Of a stretch of DNA of 64,000 nt, positions 9,675 to 18,674 are shown piece by piece. Below the pieces are notes generated by a model. The model ran no database searches. It saw only the letters and a program-made list of their open reading frames with translations, and was not told the origin of the DNA. Where the stretch lies: positions 192,001-256,000 of the forward strand of contig NZ_CP067422.1 in assembly GCF_016653635.2 (NCBI RefSeq), written 5' to 3'. Origin of the DNA: Skermanella sp. TT6. GTDB taxonomy: Bacteria > Pseudomonadota > Alphaproteobacteria > Azospirillales > Azospirillaceae. Position numbers and translations under genes: made by a program. Within the stretch, counting starts at the first letter, position 1. Each line of letters opens with the position of its first letter.

Positions 9675-11365
9675 TGATGCCCGAGGTCCTGACGCAATCG
9701 CCCGGGGCGGCTTCGGCCCCCCTGCGCCGGGTCTTCGCCTTCGGCGGCGGCATGGCGGACGACGTGCCCGGCGGCGCGGCCCTCGACCTGCTCGGCGGCA
9801 AGGGAGCCGGCCTCGCCGAGATGAGCCGGCTCGGCCTTCCGGTGCCGCCCGGCTTCACCGTCTGCACCGAGGTCGGCCGGCACCTGCTCCGCACCGGCCG
9901 CCATCCCGACGGGGTGCGCGACGAGGTCGCCGAAGCCCTGCGCCGGCTGGAGGCCCGGACCGGCCAGCGCTTCGGCGATGCTTCCGACCCGCTGCTGGTG
10001 GCGGTCCGGTCGGGCGCCGCCGTGTCCATGCCGGGAATGATGGACACCGTCCTGAACCTGGGCCTGAACGACGCGACGGTGGAGGCCCTGGCGCGGCGCA
10101 GCGGCGACCCGCGCTTCGCGTTCGACACCTATCGCCGCTTCATCCAGATGTTCGGCGCGGTCGTCCTGGGGCTGGACCACGGCCTCTTCGAGGACATCCT
10201 GGAGCAGGCCAAGCTGCGCCACCGCTGCCGGCTGGACTGCGAGCTCGATGCCGATGCCTGCCGGGCGCTGGTCCGCTCCTACCTGGCGATGGTCGAGCGG
10301 GAGCTGGGGCAGCCCTTCCCGCAGGACCCGGTCCGGCAGCTCTGGCAGGCGATCGGCGCGGTGTTCCGGTCGTGGGACAACCGCCGCGCCGTCCTGTTCC
10401 GGCGGCTGAACGGCGTGACGGATGACGACGGGACGGGCGGCACGGCGGTGACCGTCCAGGCCATGGTGTTCGGCAACCGGGGTGCCGACAGCGGCACCGG
10501 CGTCGCCTTCACCCGCGACCCCTCGACGGGGGACGCCGTGCTGTTCGGCGAGTTCCTGCCCGACGCGCAGGGCGAGGACCTGGTCTCCGGCATCCGGACT
10601 CCGCAACCGCTGGACCGGATGGCCGAGGAGATGCCCGACGCCTTCGCCCAGCTGGAGACCGCGGCGAAGCGGCTGGAGACCCACTGCCGCGACATGCAGG
10701 ACATCGAGTTCACGGTCCAGCAGGGCAGGCTTTTCCTGCTCCAGACCCGGCCGGGCAAGCGCACGATGGAAGCCGCGGTCCGGATCGCCGTCCACATGGC
10801 GGAAGCGGGGCTGATCACCGCTGCCGAGGCGGTCGGCCGCATCGATGCGGACGCGCTTCGGCGGCTGCTCCACCCCGTGCTGGACCCGTCCGCCCCCCGG
10901 AAGGTCCTGGGTCGCGGGCTCCCCGCGGCTCCCGGCGCGGTCACCGGCCGGATCGCCTTCAGCGCGGCGGAGGCGGTCGAGCGGGCTGCGCGGGGAGACT
11001 CCGTGATCCTGTGCCGCGCCGAGACCGACCCGGAGGACATCCACGGCATCCACGCCGCCGGCGGCGTGCTGACGGCGCGGGGCGGGATGACCAGCCACGC
11101 GGCCGTGGTCGCGCGCGGCATGGGCCGGACCTGCGTGGTCGCCGTTTCCGGCCTGGTCATCGACCGGGCCGGCGGCAGCGCCACGCTGGGCGGCGAGACG
11201 ATCCGGTCCGGCGACGTGGTGACCCTCGACGGGTCCGGCGGCGAGGTGCTGCTGGGCGCCGTGCCGACCGTGACGCCGGCCCTGTCCGACGAGGTCGCGA
11301 CCCTGATCGGCTGGGCCGACGAGCTGAGATGGCTCGGCGGCGGAACCGACACCCCCCTTCCATAA
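9674..11365 (+). CDS. PPDK-like protein lacking the C-terminal PEP/pyruvate domain
   Basis: 563 residues, against roughly 870-900 for pyruvate phosphate dikinase. The N-terminal ATP-grasp part is canonical (KGAGLAEMSRLGLPVPPGFT, VAVRSGAAVSMPGMMDTVLN, FTRDPSTG, LLQTRPGKRT). The central swivel domain carries the phosphohistidine motif GGMTSHAAVVARGMG. The protein then ends; the whole PEP/pyruvate-binding TIM barrel of about 340 residues is missing. The next gene begins 17 bp after the stop, so there is no displaced remnant suggesting a recent frameshift. It could phosphorylate its own histidine from ATP but lacks the usual acceptor site. Coupling to pyk hints at a shared role. The name ppdK is not assigned because the full reaction is unlikely. 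Confidence 0.82.
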   Translation: MMPEVLTQSPGAASAPLRRVFAFGGGMADDVPGGAALDLLGGKGAGLAEMSRLGLPVPPGFTVCTEVGRHLLRTGRHPDGVRDEVAEALRRLEARTGQRFGDASDPLLVAVRSGAAVSMPGMMDTVLNLGLNDATVEALARRSGDPRFAFDTYRRFIQMFGAVVLGLDHGLFEDILEQAKLRHRCRLDCELDADACRALVRSYLAMVERELGQPFPQDPVRQLWQAIGAVFRSWDNRRAVLFRRLNGVTDDDGTGGTAVTVQAMVFGNRGADSGTGVAFTRDPSTGDAVLFGEFLPDAQGEDLVSGIRTPQPLDRMAEEMPDAFAQLETAAKRLETHCRDMQDIEFTVQQGRLFLLQTRPGKRTMEAAVRIAVHMAEAGLITAAEAVGRIDADALRRLLHPVLDPSAPRKVLGRGLPAAPGAVTGRIAFSAAEAVERAARGDSVILCRAETDPEDIHGIHAAGGVLTARGGMTSHAAVVARGMGRTCVVAVSGLVIDRAGGSATLGGETIRSGDVVTLDGSGGEVLLGAVPTVTPALSDEVATLIGWADELRWLGGGTDTPLP

Positions 11366-11382
11366 CCGAGAAGAGCAGGACG

Positions 11383-12384
11383 ATGGCGAAACCCGACACC
11401 ATGACGGCGATCGAGATCACCTCGCCCGGCGCCCCCGAGGTCCTGAAGCCAACGCGGCGTCCCGTTCCGGACCCCGGGCCGGGCGACATCCTGATCGAGG
11501 TCCATGCCGCCGGCATCAACCGGCCGGACGTGCTCCAGCGCATGGGCAAGTACGACCCGCCGCCCGGCACGACCGACATCCCGGGACTGGAGGTCGCCGG
11601 ACGGGTCGCCGAGGTGGGATCGGAGGTGACCGGCTGGCAGGTCGGCGATCCGGTCTGCGCCCTGCTGACCGGCGGCGGCTACGCGGAATACTGCACGGCG
11701 CCCGCCGGGCAGTGCCTGCCCATCCCCGAGGGCATGGGCATGACCGAGGCGGCCGTCGTGCCGGAAACCTTCTTCACGGTCTGGTCCAACGTGTTCGACC
11801 GCGGCCGGCTCCAGCCCGGCGAGAGCTTCCTGGTCCATGGCGGCACGTCCGGCATCGGCACGACCGCGATCCAGCTCGCCAAGGCGTTCGGCGCCCGGGT
11901 GTTCGCCACGGCGGGCGGCCCGGAGAAGTGCCGGGCCTGCACCGAGCTGGGCGCCGACCGGGCGATCGACTACCACCAGGAGGACTTCGTCCAGGTCGTC
12001 AAGGAGGCGACCGGCGGCAAGGGCGTCGACGTGATCCTGGACATGGTCGGCGGCGACTACCTGCCGCGCAACGTCGATGCCCTGGCGCCCGACGGACGCC
12101 ATGTCAGCATCGCCTTCTTGCGCGGCGGCAAGGTGCCGGTGAACTTCTTTCCGGTCATGCTGAAGCGCCTGACCATGACCGGCTCGACCCTGCGGTCCCG
12201 GCCGGCGGCGGACAAGGCGGTGATCGCCGACCATCTGCTCCAGCGCGTCTGGCCGCTGCTGGCGGAGCGCCGCGTCCGGCCGGTGCTGCACAAGGTGTTC
12301 CCCCTCGCGCAGGCCGCCGATGCCCATTCGCTCATGGAGTCGAACAAGCATATCGGCAAGATCGCCCTGAGCGTCCGCGATTAG
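11383..12384 (+). CDS. NAD(P)H:quinone oxidoreductase, zinc-free MDR family
   Basis: 333 residues of the medium-chain dehydrogenase superfamily, closest by eye to the Qor/TP53I3 (PIG3) group. The NADPH-binding loop is HGGTSGIGTTAIQLAKAFG near residues 147-165. The N-terminal AAGINRPDVLQRMGKYDPPPG segment is typical of this group, and the structural-zinc cysteines of alcohol dehydrogenases are absent. It probably reduces quinones or similar electrophiles. The ATG at 11383 follows GAGCAGGA and lies 17 bp after the PPDK-like gene, so it is likely the last gene of the glyoxylate operon. Its link to that pathway is unclear. Confidence 0.85.
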   Translation: MAKPDTMTAIEITSPGAPEVLKPTRRPVPDPGPGDILIEVHAAGINRPDVLQRMGKYDPPPGTTDIPGLEVAGRVAEVGSEVTGWQVGDPVCALLTGGGYAEYCTAPAGQCLPIPEGMGMTEAAVVPETFFTVWSNVFDRGRLQPGESFLVHGGTSGIGTTAIQLAKAFGARVFATAGGPEKCRACTELGADRAIDYHQEDFVQVVKEATGGKGVDVILDMVGGDYLPRNVDALAPDGRHVSIAFLRGGKVPVNFFPVMLKRLTMTGSTLRSRPAADKAVIADHLLQRVWPLLAERRVRPVLHKVFPLAQAADAHSLMESNKHIGKIALSVRD

Positions 12385-12420
12385 CCCCAACCGATGCGTA
12401 CGCGATTAGCCCCAACCGAT
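12376..12420. repeat. 20-bp perfect tandem duplication at the end of the quinone oxidoreductase gene
   Basis: CGCGATTAGCCCCAACCGAT occurs at 12376-12395 and again at 12401-12420, separated by GCGTA. The first copy contains the gene's TAG stop codon. It looks like a small slipped-strand duplication in the intergenic gap. Confidence 0.85.
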
Positions 12421-12436
12421 TCGGAGACCCAGATCC

Positions 12437-12859
12437 ATGCAGAGCGTCAATATCGACCGGCGGGAAACCATCGAGTCCTACTACCCGCTGGACAGCTTCA
12501 TCCATGACGCCGGGCTGAACGCCAGGGCCAAGGCGATGGTCATGCACGGCCTCCGCATCCTGTCGTCCCCCGATGCCGCGGGCGATTTCAAGCTGACCAA
12601 GGCGCAGCACAACGTCGCCGAGGATGCCCACGACCAGGATGCGGTGTTCGTCTATTCCGTCCGCGACGACGACAATGCCTGGTTCGACAAGGCCGAACCG
12701 GACGCGGCCAAGGCGGTCCATGCCAAGGACAACCCGACCAACGTGGAAGGGCTGTACCGCGACTTCATCGACCGCGTCATCCAGGCCGCCCGGGACGCGC
12801 ATTTCCAGCCCGCCATCGGCCGCGGGGAGAAGCGGCTGGAGGGCTTCCACGGAGGTTGA
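12437..12859 (+). CDS. Hypothetical protein, soluble, 140 residues
   Basis: Not recognised. The sequence is acidic and soluble-looking, with no signal peptide or membrane segment. It contains conserved-looking phrases such as IESYYPLDSFIHDAGLNARAKAMVMHGLRIL and a helical FIDRVIQAARDAHF tail. Codon use is typical of the neighbours (G/C third positions), which supports a real gene. It lies 52 bp after the quinone oxidoreductase on the same strand, separated by the tandem duplication. The ribosome site is weak (GGAGACC), so the start is reasonably but not firmly set. Confidence 0.6.
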   Translation: MQSVNIDRRETIESYYPLDSFIHDAGLNARAKAMVMHGLRILSSPDAAGDFKLTKAQHNVAEDAHDQDAVFVYSVRDDDNAWFDKAEPDAAKAVHAKDNPTNVEGLYRDFIDRVIQAARDAHFQPAIGRGEKRLEGFHGG

Positions 12860-12990
12860 ACCGTCCTGTGATGCAAAGCGGCATCACTCCGCCGTTTCAC
12901 GTCCGTTTCACAAAAATGCCCCGATGCACGACTCCCTTTATTGGGCATTGTGCCGGCCGGCAGCGGTCGTGGATTGGTCAAGAGGGCGAA

Positions 12991-13245
12991 ATGGCGCGGT
13001 ACAGGTTGCAGCAGTTCCTGACTCAGGAGATTCCGGACTTCCTGCTGATGGACATAGCCTATCACTGGCAGGCCAACGACAACCGCGCCATGGCCCCGCA
13101 TGCGCCATGGGCACCCGAGAGCGGCAAGCAGGCCGAAGGCGACCTGAAGATCCATCAGGTCGTCAGCGGCCTGCGCGCCGGCGTCGATATCTTTATGGGT
13201 GTTTTCGGCGACCGGGATGAACCGTTTTCCCTGGCTCCTTGTTGA
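12991..13245 (+). CDS. Hypothetical small protein, 84 residues
   Basis: Not recognised. The ATG at 12991 is preceded by GAGGG at good spacing. The frame can be extended upstream to 12856, but that part has poor codon bias and no ribosome site. The product (MARYRLQQFLTQEIPDFLL start) is soluble, rich in glutamine and histidine, and has no visible motif. It precedes the small lipoprotein gene by 32 bp. Confidence 0.45.
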   Translation: MARYRLQQFLTQEIPDFLLMDIAYHWQANDNRAMAPHAPWAPESGKQAEGDLKIHQVVSGLRAGVDIFMGVFGDRDEPFSLAPC

Positions 13246-13277
13246 CCTCCCCAGGAATATCAACGGAGGACTACACC

Positions 13278-13475
13278 ATGGCTAAAGGTATGAAGCTGAA
13301 GACGCTGGCTGCCGTCGTGGCGCTGCCGCTCGTCCTGTCGGCTTGCGCCGAGACCGTGGGCGCCGGCGCGGGTGCCGCCGTCGGCAACCAGTTCGGCAAG
13401 GGCAGCGGCAACACGGCCGCGACCATCGGCGGCGCCGCGGCCGGTGCCGCGATCGGCCATTCGATCGGGAACTGA
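13278..13475 (+). CDS. Small glycine-zipper lipoprotein
   Basis: 65 residues. The N-terminus is a lipoprotein signal (MKLKTLAAVVALPLVLSAC) with lipobox LSAC and lipidated cysteine at 23. The mature part is nearly all glycine and alanine in glycine-zipper spacing (GAGAGAAVGNQFGKG, then GGAAAGAAIGHSIGN), like the OmpA/Rickettsia 17-kDa surface-antigen motif. It would sit in the outer membrane as a very small anchored peptide. A strong ribosome site (CGGAGGA) selects this start over the upstream one at 13239. Function unknown. Confidence 0.75.
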   Translation: MAKGMKLKTLAAVVALPLVLSACAETVGAGAGAAVGNQFGKGSGNTAATIGGAAAGAAIGHSIGN

Positions 13476-13504
13476 AAATAGTATTCAGCCCAGCCTGCTC
13501 TTCC

Positions 13505-13925
13505 TTTCATCGTCATGGCCGGACTTGATCCACGACTGTCCGGCACGATGATTGCCGATCAACCCCAAGCTGATGCTCAGGATACTTCATCTTCCCATTA
13601 TCGTCATGCCCGGACTTGATCCGGGCATCTCCAGCCACGGAGCCCCCGTGAGACCTGTGAGACGATGGCCGGATCAAGTCCGGCCATGACGAAAAAGGGG
13701 TAGTTCTGCCTTGAGTTCAGGCTTGTGAGCAGTAAGCAATAAACGTGCCGGACAGCCGTGGACTTGATCCGGGTATCTCCGCATGGCGGCCCTGATGGAG
13801 CCTGCAAGAGATGACCGGGTCAAGCCCGGTCATGACGACAAGAAAGAGGAAAACGCCGCCGGAAATGCGCGCCGTGGTTGACGAGCAAAAACCTGGATCA
13901 AGTCCGGTCATGACGAAAAGGGAGA
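13505..13925. repeat. Cluster of six GTCATGxCCGGRCTTGAYCCGG palindromic repeats
   Basis: This 490-bp gap holds about six copies, in both orientations, of a short element built on GTCATGCCCGGACTTGATCC and its complement (near 13511, 13602, 13664, 13754, 13811 and 13888). Several end in GACGAAAAGGG. Paired opposite copies can fold into long stem-loops. The same element recurs at 30478-30572 and 50319-50346. Such repeats are common between genes in alphaproteobacteria. No gene is visible in the gap. Confidence 0.8.
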
Positions 13926-13964
13926 GCCTCTGCCTGTAAACGGGCGCGGCCGGCTCCGCGCAGG

Positions 13965-15671
13965 TCAGCCGGCCTCCCCGATCCCGCCGGTCCCGCTCTG
14001 GGGCTGCTCCTCCGGATCGAGCGCCTCGTAGAGGTCCACGGGGGCGCCTCCGTTCATCACGAACCGTTCGAACGGGTAGAGGTGATGGACGAAGTGCTGG
14101 TCGTAGGACTTCACCTTGCGGTACCCGGCCGCCAATCCCGCATCCAGCATCTCCCGCACGTCGCCGCCCAGCTCCCTGTAGAAGACCCCGTCCTCGACGA
14201 CGATGAAGCGGGGGCGGCTGTCCAGGATGCGGCGCATCTCGACCGCGGGCTCCACCCAGGGGCAGCCGTCCCGGCCCGGCGCATGGAAGTTCGGCATGCC
14301 GGTGAAGGCGAACCGGGTCGGGATCTCGGCGCCGGTCAGGAAATATATGGCCGGCTGGAAACCCACCACATAGAGCGAGTCGCCGTCCCGCAGCATCGGC
14401 TTCACGTCGGCCGCGACGCGGCGTGGGGTGTCGCCTGCCCAGCGATCGCCCGCCAGCCGGTCGCGGACGATGTAGATGCTGTGCATCAGCGGCTCCTTGG
14501 CGACCGCGAACACGGTCAGTCCGGCCAGGACAGCCAGGGCCGCGCCCTTGGCGCGCCGCCCCCGCACCGAGGCCAGCAGCCCGCGGCCGATCGCCAGCCC
14601 GGCCAGCAGGCTCAGCGGCGGCAGGAACTGGATCAGGTAATGGTCCGAGCCGATGCGGAGGAACATCTGGCACAGCATCACCGCCGCCCACCAGACCGCC
14701 AGGAAGGCGACCGACCGCCGCTCGACGCCGGCGCCCGCCAGCCACCGGACCAGGACGCAGCCCAGGAGCGCGGCGACCCACAGCGGCGTCTGCTCCGCGA
14801 TGGCGCGCAGCATGGCATCCCACTCGATGCCGCGTTCGCCGCCGTAGAAGACGCGGTGCGCCTGGATGTTGCCGGCGAACCAGGCGTCCCAGTGGCCCAG
14901 GACGACGTAGAGGAGCACCACCAGGACCGTCGGGACCAGGCTCATAGCGCCCAGCAGCGCCAGGGGCCGAAGGCTCGCCCGGACATGGGCGCCCAGGTCG
15001 CGCCAGTGCGGCACCGTCAGGATGAAGTAGCCGGCCAGGAAGGCCAGCATGTCGAACAGCACCGACTGCTTGATCTGGATCCCGACGCCCAGGATCAGCC
15101 CGGCGGCCGCCATGGTCGCCAGATCTGGTGGCATGCGGCGCCGGGCGGACCGGAGCACCAGGAGCAGCGCGAGCACGGCGCAGGCGTTGTGGAACAGTTC
15201 GCCTTGGAAGGCCATCCCCCCCGTGGCGAGGCTGAAGACGATGTAGCCGACACCGGCGGCGACGCCGATCGCCCGGTTGGCGTCGTCGAACAGCAGCGCC
15301 GCGATCCGGCTCAGCATCCAGGCGGTCAGCCCGACCGTCACGCTGGCGCCGATGCGGCTGAGGATCACCGGGTCGTAGGGCGTCATGGTGAACGGAGTCG
15401 CCAGCGCGAACAGGCCGAACGGCTTGAGGTCGCAGACCGTCGTGTAGGGCAGGTGGCCCCTGGCCAGCTCCGAACCCATCAGGAGGTACATGCTCTCGTC
15501 GTAGTTCAGGACGGAATAGAGCAGCCCCGGAGAGCGCAGCACCATGGCCCCTGCCACGAAAGCCAGCATCCAGGCGAATTCGTGCCAGAGGGGCGGCGCC
15601 TGGGGCGATCCACCCGACGCTTCGTCTGGCATATACCGGAACCTGTCCGGACTGGTGGGGGTTGTATGCAT
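13965..15671 (-). CDS. GT39-like membrane glycosyltransferase
   Basis: 568 residues with about ten hydrophobic segments, spread over the first 420 residues, and a soluble C-terminal domain of about 150 residues. The first periplasmic loop carries the acidic motif NYDESMYLLMGSELARGHLPY, typical of GT39/ArnT-like (GT-C fold) enzymes that use polyprenyl-phosphate sugars. A DLKPFG and a QIKQSVLFD motif follow. It probably transfers a sugar to a lipid or glycan at the periplasmic face. The start is uncertain: GTG at 15674 or ATG at 15671, both behind a close GGAG. It is divergent from the galactofuranose-type operon and may belong to the same surface-glycan system. Confidence 0.75.
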   Translation of the reverse strand: MHTTPTSPDRFRYMPDEASGGSPQAPPLWHEFAWMLAFVAGAMVLRSPGLLYSVLNYDESMYLLMGSELARGHLPYTTVCDLKPFGLFALATPFTMTPYDPVILSRIGASVTVGLTAWMLSRIAALLFDDANRAIGVAAGVGYIVFSLATGGMAFQGELFHNACAVLALLLVLRSARRRMPPDLATMAAAGLILGVGIQIKQSVLFDMLAFLAGYFILTVPHWRDLGAHVRASLRPLALLGAMSLVPTVLVVLLYVVLGHWDAWFAGNIQAHRVFYGGERGIEWDAMLRAIAEQTPLWVAALLGCVLVRWLAGAGVERRSVAFLAVWWAAVMLCQMFLRIGSDHYLIQFLPPLSLLAGLAIGRGLLASVRGRRAKGAALAVLAGLTVFAVAKEPLMHSIYIVRDRLAGDRWAGDTPRRVAADVKPMLRDGDSLYVVGFQPAIYFLTGAEIPTRFAFTGMPNFHAPGRDGCPWVEPAVEMRRILDSRPRFIVVEDGVFYRELGGDVREMLDAGLAAGYRKVKSYDQHFVHHLYPFERFVMNGGAPVDLYEALDPEEQPQSGTGGIGEAG

Positions 15672-16124
15672 CACTCCAGCTCTTTCGAAACCATTTCCAC
15701 GATCAATAGACTCGGCCGGCTACAGTTAGCATTCACGGGCGCCCGGCGACTTGAACAACGGTGTTAATACGGGCAAATTCCTGATAACCCTTAAGGCGGG
15801 CTCAAGTGATTGTGTCAGGGACATGTTCCATTTTGACGTGTTTGCCATAACCACCGCCCTGCTGTCATGTTTATGCCAAATTGCCAGCCATCCGCAATGT
15901 ACCTGATGGCGTGAATTTATTACGGAATAAAAAGCTGATTCGTGAACAGTGCCGGTTTCATTGAGACGCGGAGACATTTTTTCGACAGCTATTCAAATCC
16001 TGGAACAGAAAATCCATTCTGCTCGTTAGTAGCGTCGCTTGCAGGCGGCCAGCTTCGGGCAGGAGAGAGTTTATGCTGATTGAACCGTCGCCCGGCCATA
16101 TCGAAACAGACGATAGGAGACATT
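15672..16124. other. AT-richer divergent intergenic region
   Basis: About 450 bp between the GT39-like gene and the galactofuranose operon, clearly lower in GC than its surroundings. Short open frames on both strands have poor codon bias and no ribosome sites, so no gene is called. It presumably holds the two divergent promoters. The RBS AGGAG at 16115-16119 serves the glycosyltransferase. Confidence 0.6.
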
Positions 16125-17321
16125 ATGAGTTGGGCAGGTCCCGTCCAGATTGAGATCGGAAAGACCAAATACAAAGACACGCCGGCCTTTTCTCCCTCCA
16201 TGACGCCCCAGGTCCAGGAGGATCTGCCGTCTCTGGTCTGTTTTTCGCACCTGCGGTGGAATTTCGTCTACCAGCGTCCTCAACACTTGATGTCCCGATT
16301 TGCCCGGGACTATCGGGTGTTCTTCGTCGAGGAGCCGGTGGATACCGAGAGCCAGACCGCCTGGCTTGATGTCCGCGCGGAGGAGGGCGGCGTCCGCGTC
16401 GTGGTTCCCCGCCTTCCGGGCCGCCGCACCCCCGAGCAGACCGCCGACACGCTGCGGACCCTGCTCGACGGGTTCTTCCAGGCGGAAGGGATCGTCGATC
16501 CGGTGCTCTGGTACTACACCCCCATGAGCCTGGACTTCACCGACCACCTGCGGGGCGGCGTGACTGTCTATGACTGCATGGACGAGCTGTCCGCCTTCAA
16601 GGGTGCGCCGCCGCAGCTGATCGAGCGCGAGCGTACCTTGATGTCCAAGGCCGACCTGGTCTTCACCGGCGGCTACAGCCTGTGGGAAGCCAAGCGGTCG
16701 CTGCACGCCAACGCCCATCCGTTTCCCAGCAGCGTCGACGTGGGGCACTTCGCCCAGGCCCGGGCGGAGCAGCCCGACCCGGAGGACCAGGCCGCGATCC
16801 CGCATCCGCGCCTGGGCTTCTATGGTGTGATCGACGAGCGTTTCGACATCGACCTGATCGACCGCATGGCGGAGATGCGGCCGGACCTGCATTTCGTGCT
16901 GGTCGGCCCGGTCGTGAAGATCGATCCGGAGACGCTGCCGAGGCGCCCCAACATCCACTATCTCGGCCCCAAGGTCTATGACGAGCTGCCGCACTACCTG
17001 AGCGGCTGGGACGTCGCCCTGCTGCCGTTCGCGCTGAACGAATCCACCCGGTTCATCAGCCCGACGAAGACGCCGGAATATCTGGCCGGCGGCTGCCCCG
17101 CGGTGTCCACGCCGATCAAGGACGTGGTCCGCACCTATGGCGACACCGGCGTGGTCCGGATCGCCCGGACCCCGGAAGAGTTCATCGCGGCGATCGACGC
17201 CGCCCTCGAAGATGCCAAGGACCGCGACCGCCTGCTCGCGACCGCCGACGCGGTGCTGCGGGACATGTCGTGGGACAAGACCTGGAATGAAATGAAGGAG
17301 AAGATCGAATGCGCGCTCTGA
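16125..17321 (+). CDS. GT1/GT4-like glycosyltransferase
   Basis: 398 residues of a GT-B fold glycosyltransferase. The N-terminal half has the LRWNFVYQRPQHLMSRFA segment and TVYDCMDELSAF, both typical of a family often found beside glf. The C-terminal half has LGFYGVIDERFD, HFVLVGPV, and STRFISPTKTPEYLAGGCPAVSTP as the nucleotide-sugar-binding stretch. It probably builds a galactofuranose- or galactose-containing glycoconjugate in the cytoplasm. The ATG at 16125 has a proper AGGAG site; the frame extends to 16080 without one. The gene end overlaps glf by 13 bp. Confidence 0.85.
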   Translation: MSWAGPVQIEIGKTKYKDTPAFSPSMTPQVQEDLPSLVCFSHLRWNFVYQRPQHLMSRFARDYRVFFVEEPVDTESQTAWLDVRAEEGGVRVVVPRLPGRRTPEQTADTLRTLLDGFFQAEGIVDPVLWYYTPMSLDFTDHLRGGVTVYDCMDELSAFKGAPPQLIERERTLMSKADLVFTGGYSLWEAKRSLHANAHPFPSSVDVGHFAQARAEQPDPEDQAAIPHPRLGFYGVIDERFDIDLIDRMAEMRPDLHFVLVGPVVKIDPETLPRRPNIHYLGPKVYDELPHYLSGWDVALLPFALNESTRFISPTKTPEYLAGGCPAVSTPIKDVVRTYGDTGVVRIARTPEEFIAAIDAALEDAKDRDRLLATADAVLRDMSWDKTWNEMKEKIECAL

Positions 17322-18634
17322 CGCCCACAGGTGCCGGTGCGCCTGATTCGTCCAATTCCATCTCCGCGCGGAACGCCGGCAACGGAGGTTCGCTCGGCAT
17401 GGCGAAGCGGAACAGGTTCGCCCATCAGCGCAGCGGTTTCGACTACCTGATCGTCGGCGCCGGCTTCGCGGGCAGCGTGCTTGCGGAACGCCTCGCCGCC
17501 GGCCTGGACAAGCGGGTCCTGCTGATCGACCGGCGCCCGCACATCGCGGGCAACGCCTACGACCACTACAACGACGCCGGCATCCTGATCCACCGTTACG
17601 GGCCGCACATCTTCCACACCAACTCGCAGCAGGTGGCATCCTACCTGTCGCGCTTCACCAAGTGGCGCCCCTACGAGCACAAGGTGCTGGCGGACGTCGA
17701 CAACCAGCTGGTGCCGATTCCGATCAACCTGACCACGCTGGAGAAGCTCTACAATCTCAAGCTGACCCCGGAGGATGCCGAGGCGTTCCTGGCGTCCAAG
17801 GCCGAGCCGGTGGCCGAGATCCGCACGTCCGAGGACGTGGTGATCAACAAGGTCGGCCGGGAGCTGTACGAGAAGTTCTTCCGCGGCTATACCCGCAAGC
17901 AGTGGGGCCTGGACCCGTCCGAGCTGGACAAGTCCGTCACCTCGCGCGTGCCGACCCGGACCAATACCGACGACCGGTATTTCGGCGACAGCTTCCAGCA
18001 GATGCCGCTGCACGGCTATACCCGGATGTTCGAGAACATGCTCGACCATCCGAACATCAAGGTCATGCTGAACACCGACTTCGAGGAAGTCCGGCACGAG
18101 GTCCAGTACGACAGGCTGATCTATTCCGGCCCGATCGACGAGTATTTCGACTTCCGCTTCGGCAAGCTGCCCTACCGGTCGCTCCAGTTCCGCCACGAGA
18201 CGGTGGACCAGGAGAACTTCCAGCCGGTCGCGGTCGTCAATTATCCGTCGGAAAACGTGCCCTATACCCGGATCACCGAGTACAAGCACCTGACCGGCCA
18301 GGTCAATCCGCGGACCAGCCTGACCTACGAGTATCCGGCCGCCGAGGGCGACCCGTACTATCCGGTGCCGCGCCCGGAGAACGCCGAGCTGTACCGCAAG
18401 TACCAGGCGCTGGCCGACGCCACGCCCAACGTGACCTTCATCGGCCGCCTGGGCACCTACAAGTACTACAACATGGACCAGGTGGTCGGGCAGGCGCTCG
18501 CCATGTTCAACCGGATCGCCGAGTCCGAGCAGCGCGAGGTGCAGCACGACGCCGCGCTGTCCCGTGCGGCCCGCGAGATGGCGCATGTCAACGGCGCCCT
18601 GCGGGCGGAAGTGGTCCACGGTGCCGGCGACTGA
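17309..18634 (+). CDS. glf: UDP-galactopyranose mutase
   Basis: 441 residues. The FAD-binding motif is DYLIVGAGFAGSVLAERLA near residues 45-63. Family landmarks follow: DRRPHIAGNAYDHYN, RYGPHIFHTN, KFFRGYTRKQWG, and GRLGTYKYYNMDQVVGQAL at the C-terminus. It converts UDP-galactopyranose to UDP-galactofuranose. The N-terminus is about 30-40 residues longer than usual; an ATG at 17399 would give the standard length, but the start at 17309 has the better ribosome site (AAGGAGAAG). It overlaps the upstream glycosyltransferase by 13 bp, indicating an operon. Confidence 0.93.
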   Translation: MRALTPTGAGAPDSSNSISARNAGNGGSLGMAKRNRFAHQRSGFDYLIVGAGFAGSVLAERLAAGLDKRVLLIDRRPHIAGNAYDHYNDAGILIHRYGPHIFHTNSQQVASYLSRFTKWRPYEHKVLADVDNQLVPIPINLTTLEKLYNLKLTPEDAEAFLASKAEPVAEIRTSEDVVINKVGRELYEKFFRGYTRKQWGLDPSELDKSVTSRVPTRTNTDDRYFGDSFQQMPLHGYTRMFENMLDHPNIKVMLNTDFEEVRHEVQYDRLIYSGPIDEYFDFRFGKLPYRSLQFRHETVDQENFQPVAVVNYPSENVPYTRITEYKHLTGQVNPRTSLTYEYPAAEGDPYYPVPRPENAELYRKYQALADATPNVTFIGRLGTYKYYNMDQVVGQALAMFNRIAESEQREVQHDAALSRAAREMAHVNGALRAEVVHGAGD

Positions 18635-18674
18635 CGGCACCCTCCGCGCCGCCCGACCATCCGGAGAGACATGA

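Noticed and set aside
13505-13925. Repeat cluster considered as a CRISPR array
   Set aside because: Repeats occur in both orientations with irregular spacing and imperfect copies, and no cas genes are near.
15726-15977. 83-codon frame on the minus strand in the AT-rich gap
   Set aside because: Codon bias differs from real genes, no ribosome site, no recognisable product.
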